Part shown: positions 9,483-17,944 of the stretch, piece after piece | Position numbering within the stretch: the first letter of the stretch is position 1 | How the letters are laid out: every line of letters starts with the position of its first letter | Origin: JALYXI01 sp963795835 | Lineage (GTDB): Bacteria > Acidobacteriota > Terriglobia > Bryobacterales > Bryobacteraceae | Direction: 5' to 3' | Assembly (NCBI GenBank): GCA_963795835.1 | Contig: CAWCJC010000009.1 | Span: 124,001 to 188,000, forward strand | Length of the DNA stretch: 64,000 bases | Notes under the pieces: model-generated | The model's input: the letters and a program-made list of their open reading frames with translations, nothing else | What the model was told of the DNA's origin: nothing | Database searches by the model: none | Program-made: the position numbers and the translations under genes

Positions 9483-10500
9483 ACTGTTCCCCGGCCGATC
9501 CCTTAAGACTAATCGCGCCACTCGCTTCCAATTCGCGGACCAGCGTAATAATATGCTGCTGCGCCGTTTCGACGTCTTTGATTTTCACGGGCCCCATAGC
9601 TTCCATGTCTTCCTTCAACATCTCCGCACCGCGCTGCGACATACCGCCGAGGAAGTGAGAACGCAGTTGCTCGCTGGTGCCTTTGAGCGCGACCGTAAGG
9701 ATCTTCCGATCGATCTTGGCGATCACCTCTTTGATGCCGGCTTCGTTTATGTGGAGCAGGTCTTCAAACACGAACATCAGGTGACGAATGGTTTCCACCA
9801 GCCCGGCATCGTGGTTCTCAATATTTTCGAGAATTTCCTTGGAGATGCCGCTGTCCAGGCGGTTGAACATCTCTGAGACTGCCCTCACGCCGCCGTACGA
9901 TTCGCGGCTGTATTCGCCCAGAGCCGAAAGTTTCTGGCCGATGATGCCGGCGATCTTAGAAATGATCTCAGGCGAAATTTGATCCAGATTGGCCATCCGG
10001 AGCGCGACATCCGATCGCATTCGTGGAGGCAGAGAGGTGAGCAGTGCGGCGGCTTGAGACGGGCTGAGATGAGAAAGGATCAGCGCTATGGTTTGCGGGT
10101 GTTCGCTATGAATGAACTTGGCAAGCTGTTGCGGATCGGCCTTGTGCAACACATCGAAGCTGGCGACATCGGTACCCAGAACTTTGACCAAACGATCGTA
10201 TATCTTGCGGGCGCTTTCAGGGCCGAACGCACTTTCGAGCATCTTCTTTGCGTAATCCAGGCCGCCTTTCACCACGAAATCGCGGCCCATCACGGTCTCG
10301 TGGAATTCCTCGAGCACCTTTTCCGCCTGTTCCGTACTAATGGTGGGAAGCCGCGCGACTTCACGGCTGACTTGTTGAACTTCATCTTCACTCAAGCCTT
10401 TGACCAGATCGCCGCTTGCTTTTTCCCCAACGGAGACCAGGAGGATGGCGACGCGCCGGGGGCCGGTTAAAACTTCAGGAAACGTGGCGTTTGCAATCAT
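9472..10500 (-). CDS. fliG: Flagellar motor switch protein FliG
   Basis: FliG joins the MS ring (FliF) to the C-ring and transmits torque from the stators. The protein has 342 residues. The N-terminal domain starts GPRRVAILLVSVGEKASGDLVKGLSEDEV, the middle domain contains SEHPQTIALILSHLSPSQAAALL (EHPQT motif), and the C-terminal domain carries the charged torque helix around IDRKILTVALKGTSEQLRS. The ATG at 10500 overlaps the end of fliF by four bases. All three domains are present and in frame, which makes this one of the best-supported calls. Confidence 0.97.
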   Translation of the reverse strand: MIANATFPEVLTGPRRVAILLVSVGEKASGDLVKGLSEDEVQQVSREVARLPTISTEQAEKVLEEFHETVMGRDFVVKGGLDYAKKMLESAFGPESARKIYDRLVKVLGTDVASFDVLHKADPQQLAKFIHSEHPQTIALILSHLSPSQAAALLTSLPPRMRSDVALRMANLDQISPEIISKIAGIIGQKLSALGEYSRESYGGVRAVSEMFNRLDSGISKEILENIENHDAGLVETIRHLMFVFEDLLHINEAGIKEVIAKIDRKILTVALKGTSEQLRSHFLGGMSQRGAEMLKEDMEAMGPVKIKDVETAQQHIITLVRELEASGAISLKGSAGEQYVV

Positions 10501-12219
10501 CGGACCTCCGCGCCATTCTCAGACAGCCATGTGCGAATCACGTTCGTTGTACCCGTGCTGTTTTTCTGGACCATTTCTTGAATGTGTTTCACCAGGATTT
10601 CGCCCTTTTTCGAGGTAAGAGTGGGGAGCATCAGTTGGGAAGCGATCTCCTGATCGAGCTTGCGCTGTGCTTCTTCTCTGGCCTGCAATCGTTCGGCATC
10701 CGACGGTTCTGATTCACCGGGAAGCCCAGCGGCTTGTCTTGCCGTTCCCTCAGGCAGCGCGGCGGAAATCTGGGCCGCAGTTACTTTTCTTGCCCTTTCT
10801 TAGCAGCAGAAAGAGCATTCCAAATAGCAGCATGACAACCGTCGCTCCCACGGCAGCCGCGATGACGAAAGTCCGGCCGTCTGACAGCACGGGCGCCAGC
10901 CATTTCGGAACCCGCGGATCCATAGCGGGCGTTGTGAGGGGAGCATCGGAGGGCGGCTCGGAACTCAGCGTCGATTCGAAAGGAAGTGTTTCCACAACCA
11001 GAAGATCCCCGCGCTCCGTACTCAGGCCGGCGATGCCGCTGACCAGTTCCCGAATGGTCTTCAGTTTTTCGGGCGTGGGAGGAACCAGCACGCGCTTCAA
11101 TTTCTTTCCCGCGCCTTCCCACCTCAGCTCGTTATCCACCAGTACGGAAAGAGAGACGCGCTTGATCACGCCTTGCGGAAGGCGGAGATGCTTCACCACA
11201 CGGCTGGTCTGGAACGTGATGTTCTCGGTTTTTCTGGACAGGCCGTTCGCGCCAGAGCCGCTTCGCCCGGGTGGCCGGGGCAGATTGGAAGCCGTCCCCG
11301 GTGTGCCGGAGGCAACAGCCGAGGATGAGGCATCTTCGGTCTTTTGCGAAGTTACCATTACGGACTTATTTGGGTCCAGCGTTTCTTCGCTTTGTTCCCC
11401 ACTGGTGAAATCGCAATCCACCGATACTCCTGTTCGAAAGCGGCCGGCTCCCAGTAACGGTTCCAGCGTGGCATTCACTTTTGCGAGCAGATTGTTTTCG
11501 AGTTTTTGCCGGTAATCGAGAGTGGCGTCGGAAGATTGGGTTGCATCCGGGTCCAACCCGGCGCGCTTCGGCAGGCTAAGGAGGTTGCCACGGGTATCGA
11601 GCAACGTAACGGCATCCGGGGCGAGCCCTTCGACGGCGCTGGCGATCAGGTTCGTTAGTGCCGTTACATTTTGGGGCAGCAGGTGAGAACCGGGCCGAAG
11701 CCGAAGAATCGCGCTGGCCTTGCCGGGCTGGCGCGATTCGAGAAACACAGAATCCTTCGGGAAAGTAAGATGAACACGCGCCTGCTCCACCGCGGATACG
11801 GACATGATGGAGCGTTCCAGCTCCCCTTCCAGCGCGCGGCGATAGTTCACGTGCTCCGCAAATTCCGTAGCGCCGAAATTGGTTTTATCGAACAGCTCGA
11901 AGCCGATTCGGCCGCTTTTGGGGAGTCCGGCGGAAGCCATCTCCAGTCTGAGTTCCGCAATCCGGGAGGAGGGTCCAAGTACGGTCGTTCCGTTTTCCGA
12001 GAGCCGAAACTCGGCACCGGATTCTTTCAACTTCTGTACGACCGCACCAGCGTCTTCAGGCGCGAGATTGGTATAAAGCGGCTTGAAATCCGATTCTTTT
12101 GACCAGTGCGAAAGTGAGAGGGTTCCGGCCACAGCAAGGAGCGCGGTACAGACGATTGCGATCCGCTGCCGGACCGAAAGCGACGAGATGATGTTCCGAA
12201 TTTGCCCGAAAGAACCCAT
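10497..12219 (-). CDS. fliF: Flagellar MS-ring protein FliF (frameshifted)
   Basis: FliF forms the MS ring in the inner membrane. The frame from ATG 12219 gives the first transmembrane helix (about residues 18-37), the ring-building YscJ/FliF domain, a long periplasmic region and the second helix (near VVMLLFGMLFLLL), then stops prematurely at 10750. The other frame continues with a normal FliF tail that ends in the FliG-binding helix (VKHIQEMVQKN...VIRTWLSENG) and stops at 10497. Taking one T out of the run at 10785-10788 joins the two (LLRKGKKVTAAQISAALPEG). The length is 3n+1. Since FliF is essential for the flagellum and its neighbours are intact, a sequence error is the simplest explanation. 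Confidence 0.9.
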
Positions 12220-12507
12220 TTACATCTGCATCCGCATTACTTCCTGGTAGGCCTGTACCACCTTATTTCTCACCTGAAGGAAAAGCTCCAGTGAAAGTTC
12301 GGCCTTTTGGCCGGCCAGCGCAGCGGAATGCAGTTCTTCCGTCTCACCGGTAAGGAATTGGTTCACCGCTGTTTTGGCGTCGTTTTGTTTCTGTTCCACA
12401 GCGGCGATGGAATCGGACAGCAGGTTTCGGAATTCGTCCGGAGAGCCGGTCGCAGTGAGCGCGGGCGCTGCCGGCAAAGCGATTGCGCTGGAGATTGGGG
12501 CGATCAT
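12220..12507 (-). CDS. fliE: Flagellar hook-basal body protein FliE
   Basis: FliE is the small adaptor that links the MS ring to the rod and is needed for export of rod proteins. The protein has 95 residues, normal for the family, with the C-terminal segment SLELFLQVRNKVVQAYQEVMRMQM, which matches FliE. An Ala/Pro-rich N-terminus precedes it. The stop codon lies directly before the fliF start (12219) and the gene follows flgC by two bases, which is the standard flgB-flgC-fliE order. Confidence 0.95.
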   Translation of the reverse strand: MIAPISSAIALPAAPALTATGSPDEFRNLLSDSIAAVEQKQNDAKTAVNQFLTGETEELHSAALAGQKAELSLELFLQVRNKVVQAYQEVMRMQM

Positions 12508-12509
12508 GA

Positions 12510-12947
12510 TTACCGGAATAGATCAATCGAGCGCTGGATCATGTCTTTCACGGCGGAAATAGCGGCAACGTTGGCCTGATAAGTCCGCGACGCGCCAATC
12601 AGATCGACCATGTCCTCGGCGGGGTTTACGCGAGGCATTGCGACGTAACCATCTTTGTCGGCATCCGGATGACCGGGTTGATAGTGTTTCTCCGGCTCGC
12701 GAGTATCGACGGTGATCTCCGAAACGGATACTCCCTGATTCTGATCATTAAGCTGTGCGGCAAATACAGAATGGAACGGGAGTTCTGGCGTATCGGTCTG
12801 GAAAACGGCATCTTTGCGGCGGTAGGGTCCACCTTCCGCGGTTCGTGTGGTTTCCGAATTCGCCAGATTTTCCACCAGCAACTCGGCGCGCGTACGTTGT
12901 GCTTCCATTCCGGAAGCACTTACAGAGATCGCGGAAAAGAGGCTCAT
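12510..12947 (-). CDS. flgC: Flagellar proximal rod protein FlgC
   Basis: This is a 145-residue rod protein. The N-terminal rod signature (FSAISVSASGMEAQRTRAELLVENLANSET) is followed by PYRRKDAVFQ and a C-terminal motif MPRVNPAEDMVDLIGASRTYQANVAA, both diagnostic of FlgC. It overlaps flgB by four bases and precedes fliE by two, so the three are translationally coupled. It is exported by the type III apparatus and acts in the periplasmic rod. Confidence 0.97.
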   Translation of the reverse strand: MSLFSAISVSASGMEAQRTRAELLVENLANSETTRTAEGGPYRRKDAVFQTDTPELPFHSVFAAQLNDQNQGVSVSEITVDTREPEKHYQPGHPDADKDGYVAMPRVNPAEDMVDLIGASRTYQANVAAISAVKDMIQRSIDLFR

Positions 12948-13282
12948 CCGGATTTGCCCTCCTGGATTGCGGTGCGAATATCTTTCAGTTGGCCTTTCAG
13001 GAGTTGGGCCGCAAGATTGAACCGCAGCGCGTTTTCGGAGAGCAGCCGGGCCTCCCGATCGATACTGACGTTGTTGCCGTCGTTCTTGGTCTTCAGTCCG
13101 AGTACCTCGGACGCTTGAGGAGCGTGGCTGTCGAGCGCGGTTTGATACTCAGCTTGAAAATCGATGTCGCGAGTCTTATAGCCCGGGGTATCGGAGTTCG
13201 CGATATTAGAGGCCACCAGCTTCTGGCGAGCGCTGAGCAAATCCATATAGCGCTCCAGGCTGGAACCGAGTCCTTCGAACAT
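12944..13282 (-). CDS. flgB: Flagellar basal-body rod protein FlgB
   Basis: This is a 112-residue rod protein with the family signature LSARQKLVASNIANSDTPGYKTRDIDF. The ATG at 13282 (MFEGLGSSLERY) agrees with other FlgB N-termini, although there is no clear Shine-Dalgarno sequence before it. It is the first gene of the rod/MS-ring/switch/export series. The 97-base gap upstream of it is the only real intergenic space in the flagellar block apart from the fliC-fliD gap, so it may hold a promoter. Confidence 0.96.
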   Translation of the reverse strand: MFEGLGSSLERYMDLLSARQKLVASNIANSDTPGYKTRDIDFQAEYQTALDSHAPQASEVLGLKTKNDGNNVSIDREARLLSENALRFNLAAQLLKGQLKDIRTAIQEGKSG

Positions 13283-13379
13283 GCCGTGTAAAGCGCAGGT
13301 GGCATGCCACGGTATAAATCAGGCGAATCTACGACTTACGAATTCTGCATGCGGCAAAAAAATGGCATGCGCCAAAACT
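13283..13379 (-). promoter_or_regulatory. Candidate promoter/operator region upstream of flgB
   Basis: A perfect 12-bp palindrome GTGGCATGCCAC lies at 13299-13310. A second related imperfect palindrome, TGGCATGCGCCA, lies at about 13363-13374. On the minus strand the first palindrome overlaps TGGCATGCCACCTGC, which has GG and GC separated by ten bases, as in sigma-54 promoters (consensus TGGCACG-N4-TTGC). If used, its start site would fall almost on the flgB ATG, which weakens the promoter reading. An operator for a dimeric regulator is an alternative. All of this is inference from pattern. Confidence 0.35.
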
Positions 13380-13655
13380 TCAACCGGAAAATTGCCACGA
13401 GGACGATGTCTTGGACGTTTGCTGCCCGTAGACTGCGGTACGTTGTAACTGCTCCAGACTCACAACGATTTGGCGCCGATGGGCGTAAGCCGCCTTGCGC
13501 GCCTCGTTGAGAATCGCCAGCGCCGAGGAAAGATCACCTTGCGCGGCATTTTCTTGGAGTAGTGCGTTCAACGTCCGGAGGGGTTCGTCCATGTTCTCAA
13601 GAACACCCGATTCGGCGCCGGCGAGTACTTTGTAGGCGGCCGCGGTCAGAGTCAT
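13380..13655 (-). CDS. Small helical protein in flagellar operon, possible FliT/FlgN-type chaperone
   Basis: This protein has 91 residues with no signal peptide or membrane segment and is predicted mostly helical (EPLRTLNALLQENAAQGD, ALAILNEARKAAYAHRRQIV). Its ATG overlaps the fliD stop as ATGA (13652-13655), so it is translationally coupled to the filament cap gene. FliS or FliT normally follows fliD. The length and helix content suit a FliT-like chaperone, but it lacks the recognisable FliS N-terminus, and I do not recognise a family with confidence. Confidence 0.6.
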   Translation of the reverse strand: MTLTAAAYKVLAGAESGVLENMDEPLRTLNALLQENAAQGDLSSALAILNEARKAAYAHRRQIVVSLEQLQRTAVYGQQTSKTSSSWQFSG

Positions 13656-15014
13656 TTGATCTGGCTGTTAATTTGTTCCGCCTGGAACATTCCGCTGAGC
13701 ACTGTGTAGCTCTGCTCCAGTGCTGCCACTTGCGCATCGGATTTCGCGAGTTGGGCCTGCAAATTCGCTTTCAACTGGTCGACGCGCGCCTGATTCGCAT
13801 CAATCAGACTTTGTTGATTTGTGATTTGCTTCGCCAGAGAAGTTCCCGTAGTTGCCAGGATGCCTGATGTCGCGTCGTCAATGGAGCTCAGGAGGTCCGT
13901 CGCGGACTTCAGAAAGCCGCCCGTGGTGCCCGTACCCAGGAAATCCAGAACGGAGGAAAGACTGGCCGTTGTTGCCGATGCGAATGTCGAAGAATTATAG
14001 GAAAGATGGCCCTTCCCATCAAAGGTGATTCCCAGCGAAGCAAGCGAGGACGTTTGGCCCGGCTCCGGTGGAATAGCTTGCGAGTGACCGTAACTTGTTG
14101 CCCAACTCCTGAATCACGCTGTTTCCCGTTAAAGCTCCGCCAGACTTGCCCCGGTTGTTCTGCAGTTCATCGGCTACGGAATTATAGGAATTTACAAAAG
14201 CGTTCAGGGCATTCCCGATCGAGGAGGATTGCCGCGTGACCGTAACCGTGGACGCTACACCGGCGGCACTTTGACCGGCAAGGGTCGCCTGAACTCCTGG
14301 CGCGAGCGTTATGGTTCGCGAATCACTGTTGATCGGCGTTGACAGGCCATTCACTTTATAGGCGGCGAAACTGCCCGTGGCAATCGTGTTCAGCAGATCC
14401 GTTGAACCATCGTTTAGCTGGATGGAATTGGCGCCCAGTTTTGTGCTCTGCAGGTTTAGCCTGTAATCCGGCGCGGAATTCGAACCGACGTTGACCAGAG
14501 AGGCCTGTACGTTAAGGCCGGCAGCGTTGTTGATAGCAGACACAAGCCCGTTCAGGCTGCTGGTGGTGGGTGTGATCCGCGTGTTCGTCCCATTCACTGT
14601 TAACAGGAACGACGACGCGGAGCTCAGATTTTGCGAAGTTGGATCCGAGACACGAGCCAGTGACCCGGTACTTAAGGAGCTTGAGAATGCGCCCAAACTT
14701 TGAACTTCCAATGAGTAAGACGCTGGGGCGGCACCCGCCGAAAGTGAAACACTGGCAATCCCTACATCGGAAACGGAAGTTGTCAAGGAACTAAGCCCCG
14801 TGGCGTTGGACAGATTGCTCAGCGCTGTGGACAAAGAAGAGAACTTCGTCTGCAAGGTATTCGTTTCCGTGACTTGATCGGACAGGGCTGTTTTGGCGTT
14901 CGTGAGCTGCGTGATCGGCAGCGAGGCAATAGCCACGGCGCGAGTGATCACCTGTTGAAAATCGTTTGTGAATCTGCTGGTCCCCGTGAAGATCGAGTTG
15001 CTGGTTGTGCTCAT
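13652..15014 (-). CDS. fliD: Flagellar filament cap protein FliD (frameshifted)
   Basis: FliD caps the filament and folds flagellin at the tip. The frame from ATG 15014 shows the N-terminal D0/D1 region (TGSSRFTNDF-like start, ITQLTNAKTALSDQV coiled segment) and hypervariable beta-rich domains, then stops at 14019. The adjacent frame carries the rest: LASLGITFDGKGHLSYN, a long C-terminal helix (QSLIDANQARVDQLKANLQ) and the end SGMFQAEQINSQIK, stopping at 13652. The length is 3n+1. The shift lies in the gcaagcga stretch near 14038-14046. Joined, the protein has about 453 residues, normal for FliD. It sits between fliC and orf91. Confidence 0.9.
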
Positions 15015-15080
15015 CGTAGTCTCAGCGGCGGGCGTCCCGGTGGTTGCGCGGCGCCCGCCTTTCGGTCGACTTACTCGTTA

Positions 15081-16565
15081 CTAACCTTTCAACAGGCTTA
15101 AGATCGCCTGAGGAGCGGAATTCGCCTGCGCCAGAGCGGCGATCGACGACTGCTGAAGTACCTGTGCCTTAGTCAGGTTGGCCGCCTCCGCCGCGGTATC
15201 CGCGTCACGAATGCGGGATTGGGCAGCGGAATAGTTCGCGATCTGAGAAGAGGCTAGATTTACCGCGTAGGTAAGTTTGTTTTCCCCCGCGCCGACGCGT
15301 CCTTGAACAAGCCCCAAGCTTTGAATTGCATTGCCAAGCGAATTCAGCGCAGCGATGGCGTTGCCCGTGCTGGAAGCAGCGGCGGATGCGGCGGTGACGG
15401 CCTGTGCACCGACGCCGGAGAACGCGCCGCCTGAAGTGCCGGCTGCCGCAGTCTGGACCACGCTAAAAGCATTGGCACTCTGAAATTGAATGTCGTTACC
15501 GGTAAGCCCCTTGATCGCATAGACTCCTGAGCCTGCAAGTTGCGAATTCAGAGCTGAAAGTGCCGAAGCCTGAGTGGCGCCTGTTACAGCACTGAGCGTC
15601 ACACTGTAGGAATTGCCACCATTTTGAACCGTAAATGCTTCCGCTGTACCTACAGTCGCGGCAAAGGTGGAATTTAGGTTGTAGTTTCCCGAATTAATCG
15701 CAGTGGCTCCGGATGTTGTCGCGGCGTTGCCGCCCGAGGAAGCCGCTGCGGTCACGCTGAAAGCGGTCGAACCGCCAAAGCTCAGTTGGCCGTTGCTTCC
15801 GATGCTTGCCGTAATTCCGTAAGCTTGGAGGGTGTTGTTAAGCGAGGCGATTACCTGGCTTCCGCTGATTCCGCCCGAACCACCGCTCACGGTCGCGGTT
15901 ACGTCAAGATTGTTACCGGTTGAATCGGCCAGGTGGAAATTGTAAGACTGCGCCCCACCCGCCAGGAACGAAACGGCCGTGTCGTCCAGACGAACTAAGT
16001 TTCCTGTGAGACTGGTCCCGCCGCCTGCGACGCTGGTGGTGTTGATCCCGAGGCCCGTGCTGTCCACGGTATTTTGAGCTCCGCTCAGGTCGACAGAAAC
16101 CTGCGCGTTCGCCGAAGTATTTCCTCCGCCGATATAGGTGATCAGGTTGGTGTTGAACTTGCCGCCGCTATTCAGATTGATGTTCGAAGCCTGCCGCGTG
16201 ACTTCACCCAGCAGCGTCTGGTATTCGTTATCCAAAGTGGAGCGGTTGCCTTGAAATACCGCGGAAGCGGATTCCGTAGCCAGGGTTTTGAGCCGGTCGA
16301 CAATCTGGGAAATGTTGTTCAATCCGCTGTCAATTGTCTGGAAGTTACCGATTGCGTCGTTGGCGTTGCGAACACCTTGTGTAAGCTCCGCGGTATCGCT
16401 ACGGTACTTGTTGGCGACGGCAAGACCCGCCGCGTCATCGCCGGAAGAATTGATGCGGTAGCCGGAGGTTAACCGCTGGATCGTCTGGTTTTGGAAATCG
16501 GTGTTGATGCGAAGATTATTCTGCGCGATCAGTGAAGTTACGTTAGTTTGAACGGAAATCGACAT
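15081..16565 (-). CDS. fliC: Flagellin
   Basis: This is a 494-residue filament subunit. The conserved N-terminal D0/D1 region (SLIAQNNLRIN, LTSGYRINSSGDDAAGLAVAN) and C-terminal D1/D0 region (SQIANYSAAQSRIRDADTAAEAANLTKAQ, ending AILSLLKG) are intact. The surface-exposed middle contains two related modules, about residues 206-272 and 308-370, each ending in an AFSV motif. It is larger than minimal flagellins. It lies directly downstream of csrA with only 33 bases between, and upstream of fliD. Translation is probably controlled by the FliW-CsrA pair encoded upstream. Confidence 0.97.
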   Translation of the reverse strand: MSISVQTNVTSLIAQNNLRINTDFQNQTIQRLTSGYRINSSGDDAAGLAVANKYRSDTAELTQGVRNANDAIGNFQTIDSGLNNISQIVDRLKTLATESASAVFQGNRSTLDNEYQTLLGEVTRQASNINLNSGGKFNTNLITYIGGGNTSANAQVSVDLSGAQNTVDSTGLGINTTSVAGGGTSLTGNLVRLDDTAVSFLAGGAQSYNFHLADSTGNNLDVTATVSGGSGGISGSQVIASLNNTLQAYGITASIGSNGQLSFGGSTAFSVTAAASSGGNAATTSGATAINSGNYNLNSTFAATVGTAEAFTVQNGGNSYSVTLSAVTGATQASALSALNSQLAGSGVYAIKGLTGNDIQFQSANAFSVVQTAAAGTSGGAFSGVGAQAVTAASAAASSTGNAIAALNSLGNAIQSLGLVQGRVGAGENKLTYAVNLASSQIANYSAAQSRIRDADTAAEAANLTKAQVLQQSSIAALAQANSAPQAILSLLKG

Positions 16566-16616
16566 TGTGAACGTCCTGTTGTGGGATACAACCCGGCATC
16601 ATGCCGGTTCCAGGTT
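16566..16616 (-). promoter_or_regulatory. fliC leader with GGA motif and inverted repeat, candidate CsrA target
   Basis: Read on the minus strand, the short space before the flagellin ATG holds ACAGGACGTT, whose GGA doubles as the likely Shine-Dalgarno element. Just upstream is the inverted repeat CCGGC-ATGAT-GCCGG, which spans the csrA stop codon. CsrA is known to bind GGA motifs at flagellin ribosome sites in other bacteria and to be titrated by FliW. Binding here is inferred from this arrangement; the core is not a perfect ANGGA. Confidence 0.4.
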
Positions 16617-16916
16617 CTCCTTAGTTTGCGGATGCCCGGAGTATCTAGCCTCAAAACTCATATCGGACGTTTCAGAAAGAGCTTGAGAGAAAAGATAAGA
16701 AATATTTTGAACAAGAGCGGCACGGGCTTCCCCAGTAAGCACAGCGGCCTTCCGGTTTTGCTCCCTCGCGGTTGCCAACTCTTTGCGCTGGACGGAGATT
16801 TCAGCCGGCGCGCGAACCCCGATCTTTACTTTCGACGATCCAATCTCGGTGATCTCAATTTCGATAGAGTCTCCAATCAGGATCGATTCACCGGCGCGGC
16901 GCCGTAAGATCAGCAC
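16599..16916 (-). CDS. csrA: Carbon storage regulator CsrA with long C-terminal extension
   Basis: CsrA is an RNA-binding translational repressor. Starting at GTG 16916, the protein begins VLILRRRAGESILIGDSIEIEI, the classic CsrA N-terminus, and continues through the beta-strand core to IGVRAPAEISVQRKEL. It is about 105 residues, against 60-75 usual, because of a ~45-residue tail (REQNRKAAVLTGEARAALVQ...) not typical of the core family. The open frame runs upstream to 17174, but that part overlaps fliW and is not CsrA-like. The start overlaps the fliW stop by seven bases (GTGCTGA). The likely target is the adjacent fliC message. Confidence 0.93.
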   Translation of the reverse strand: MLILRRRAGESILIGDSIEIEITEIGSSKVKIGVRAPAEISVQRKELATAREQNRKAAVLTGEARAALVQNISYLFSQALSETSDMSFEARYSGHPQTKENLEPA

Positions 16917-17359
16917 GGGGGTGCGCTTGGAAGGGGATACCGGTAAGAGAGCGAGGAATCGGCTTGAAGCGCCTGCACCGCAAGGTGGTTTTTCAGGTTC
17001 ACGACCAGCGGCGCGGCAAGATTGGCCGTTGTAACCCCGCCCTGCTCGGCGGTGATGATGGCGAAAGTCACCGCATCCGACTCCCGCTCCAGCCGGATGG
17101 CTTCTGCATCTTCCGCTTGAATGTTGAGCTGAAACGCGGGATAAATTGCCTGGACGGGAAACGTGAGTAGACAAAGCTCGGGTGTTGCGACACTTTGAAG
17201 ATAGAGCAGCGGGTACTGCTCCGGGATCTGGATGGCTGCGAACCGGTGTTCGTTTTCGAACCCCGGCAGGCCCTGCGGAAAGCTCAGGATCGCAGCCTTT
17301 TCCAAAACCAGTGCACCGAAGTAAGCACTGAACAGCTGTGTAGGGGAGGAACCTACCAT
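16910..17359 (-). CDS. fliW: Flagellar assembly factor FliW
   Basis: FliW binds flagellin and, when free, binds CsrA to relieve repression of flagellin synthesis. The protein has 149 residues with the family motifs FPQGLPGFENEHRF, PLLYLQSV, and VTTANLAAPLVVNLKNHLAVQ. It overlaps csrA, and fliC follows, so the whole homeostatic switch (FliW, CsrA, flagellin) is one linked set. It is divergent from the MOSC gene with about 43 bases between the starts. Confidence 0.95.
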   Translation of the reverse strand: MVGSSPTQLFSAYFGALVLEKAAILSFPQGLPGFENEHRFAAIQIPEQYPLLYLQSVATPELCLLTFPVQAIYPAFQLNIQAEDAEAIRLERESDAVTFAIITAEQGGVTTANLAAPLVVNLKNHLAVQALQADSSLSYRYPLPSAPPC

Positions 17360-17402
17360 TTATAGTTCGGTAGTGGCCGGGGGAGAAAAAGTTCTCAAAA
17401 AA

Positions 17403-17912
17403 ATGTCAGGAAAAATTTTGCAGGTGAATCTTTCGCGTGGTGGGGTTCCAAAACGCCCGATTTCACTAGGGAAACTGGGACTGTCCGGTTTCGAAGGGGA
17501 TGCCTTTCAGCACCCCAAGATTCACGGCGGACTCGATCAGGCGCTCTTGTTAATCACAATTGAGACCATCGAGGAGCTTAGAAGCCTGGGATATCCGGTA
17601 TTTCCAGGCGCGCTGGGAGAAAATCTGACCACCTCCGGCCTGGATCGGCGGATGTTGCGCGCTGGACAGCAATTTCACGTCGGGTCGGCACGAATAGAAT
17701 TGACGAAACTTCGCATCCCCTGCCGGACTCTCGATCGTTATAATTCCACCGCCGCAGGTATTCCGATCCAGAAATACATTTTCGAAGCAAAGCGAAAGTC
17801 GGGCAATCCTTCCGCTGAGAGTTGGGGTAGAAGTGGATTTTACGCAAGAGTAACGCAGCCGGGGGATGTGGCGCCCGGGGATTCTATTGTTCTGGAATCC
17901 CAACTCGTCTAA
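17403..17912 (+). CDS. MOSC-domain protein (YiiM-like)
   Basis: This is a 169-residue protein with the beta-barrel MOSC fold. It shows GDAFQHPKIHGGLDQALLLI, FPGALGENLTTSGLD and the conserved cysteine in LRIPCRTLDRY, a residue thought to carry sulfur or bind molybdenum cofactor in this family. The frame is open from 17373, but ATG 17403 (MSGKILQVNLS) matches the family start. In other bacteria YiiM-type proteins reduce N-hydroxylated compounds. Nothing nearby indicates a specific substrate. A short hairpin (GAGAA...TTCTC) with an A-run lies just before the start. Confidence 0.88.
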   Translation: MSGKILQVNLSRGGVPKRPISLGKLGLSGFEGDAFQHPKIHGGLDQALLLITIETIEELRSLGYPVFPGALGENLTTSGLDRRMLRAGQQFHVGSARIELTKLRIPCRTLDRYNSTAAGIPIQKYIFEAKRKSGNPSAESWGRSGFYARVTQPGDVAPGDSIVLESQLV

Positions 17913-17944
17913 ACCGGCCGGCGGAGCTGCTGGTAGGATGAAGC

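Noticed and set aside
17383..17402. Intrinsic terminator before the MOSC gene (GAGAA...TTCTC then A-run)
   Set aside because: The stem is only five pairs and the A-run is on the wrong side for the gene it would terminate; fliW points away from it.
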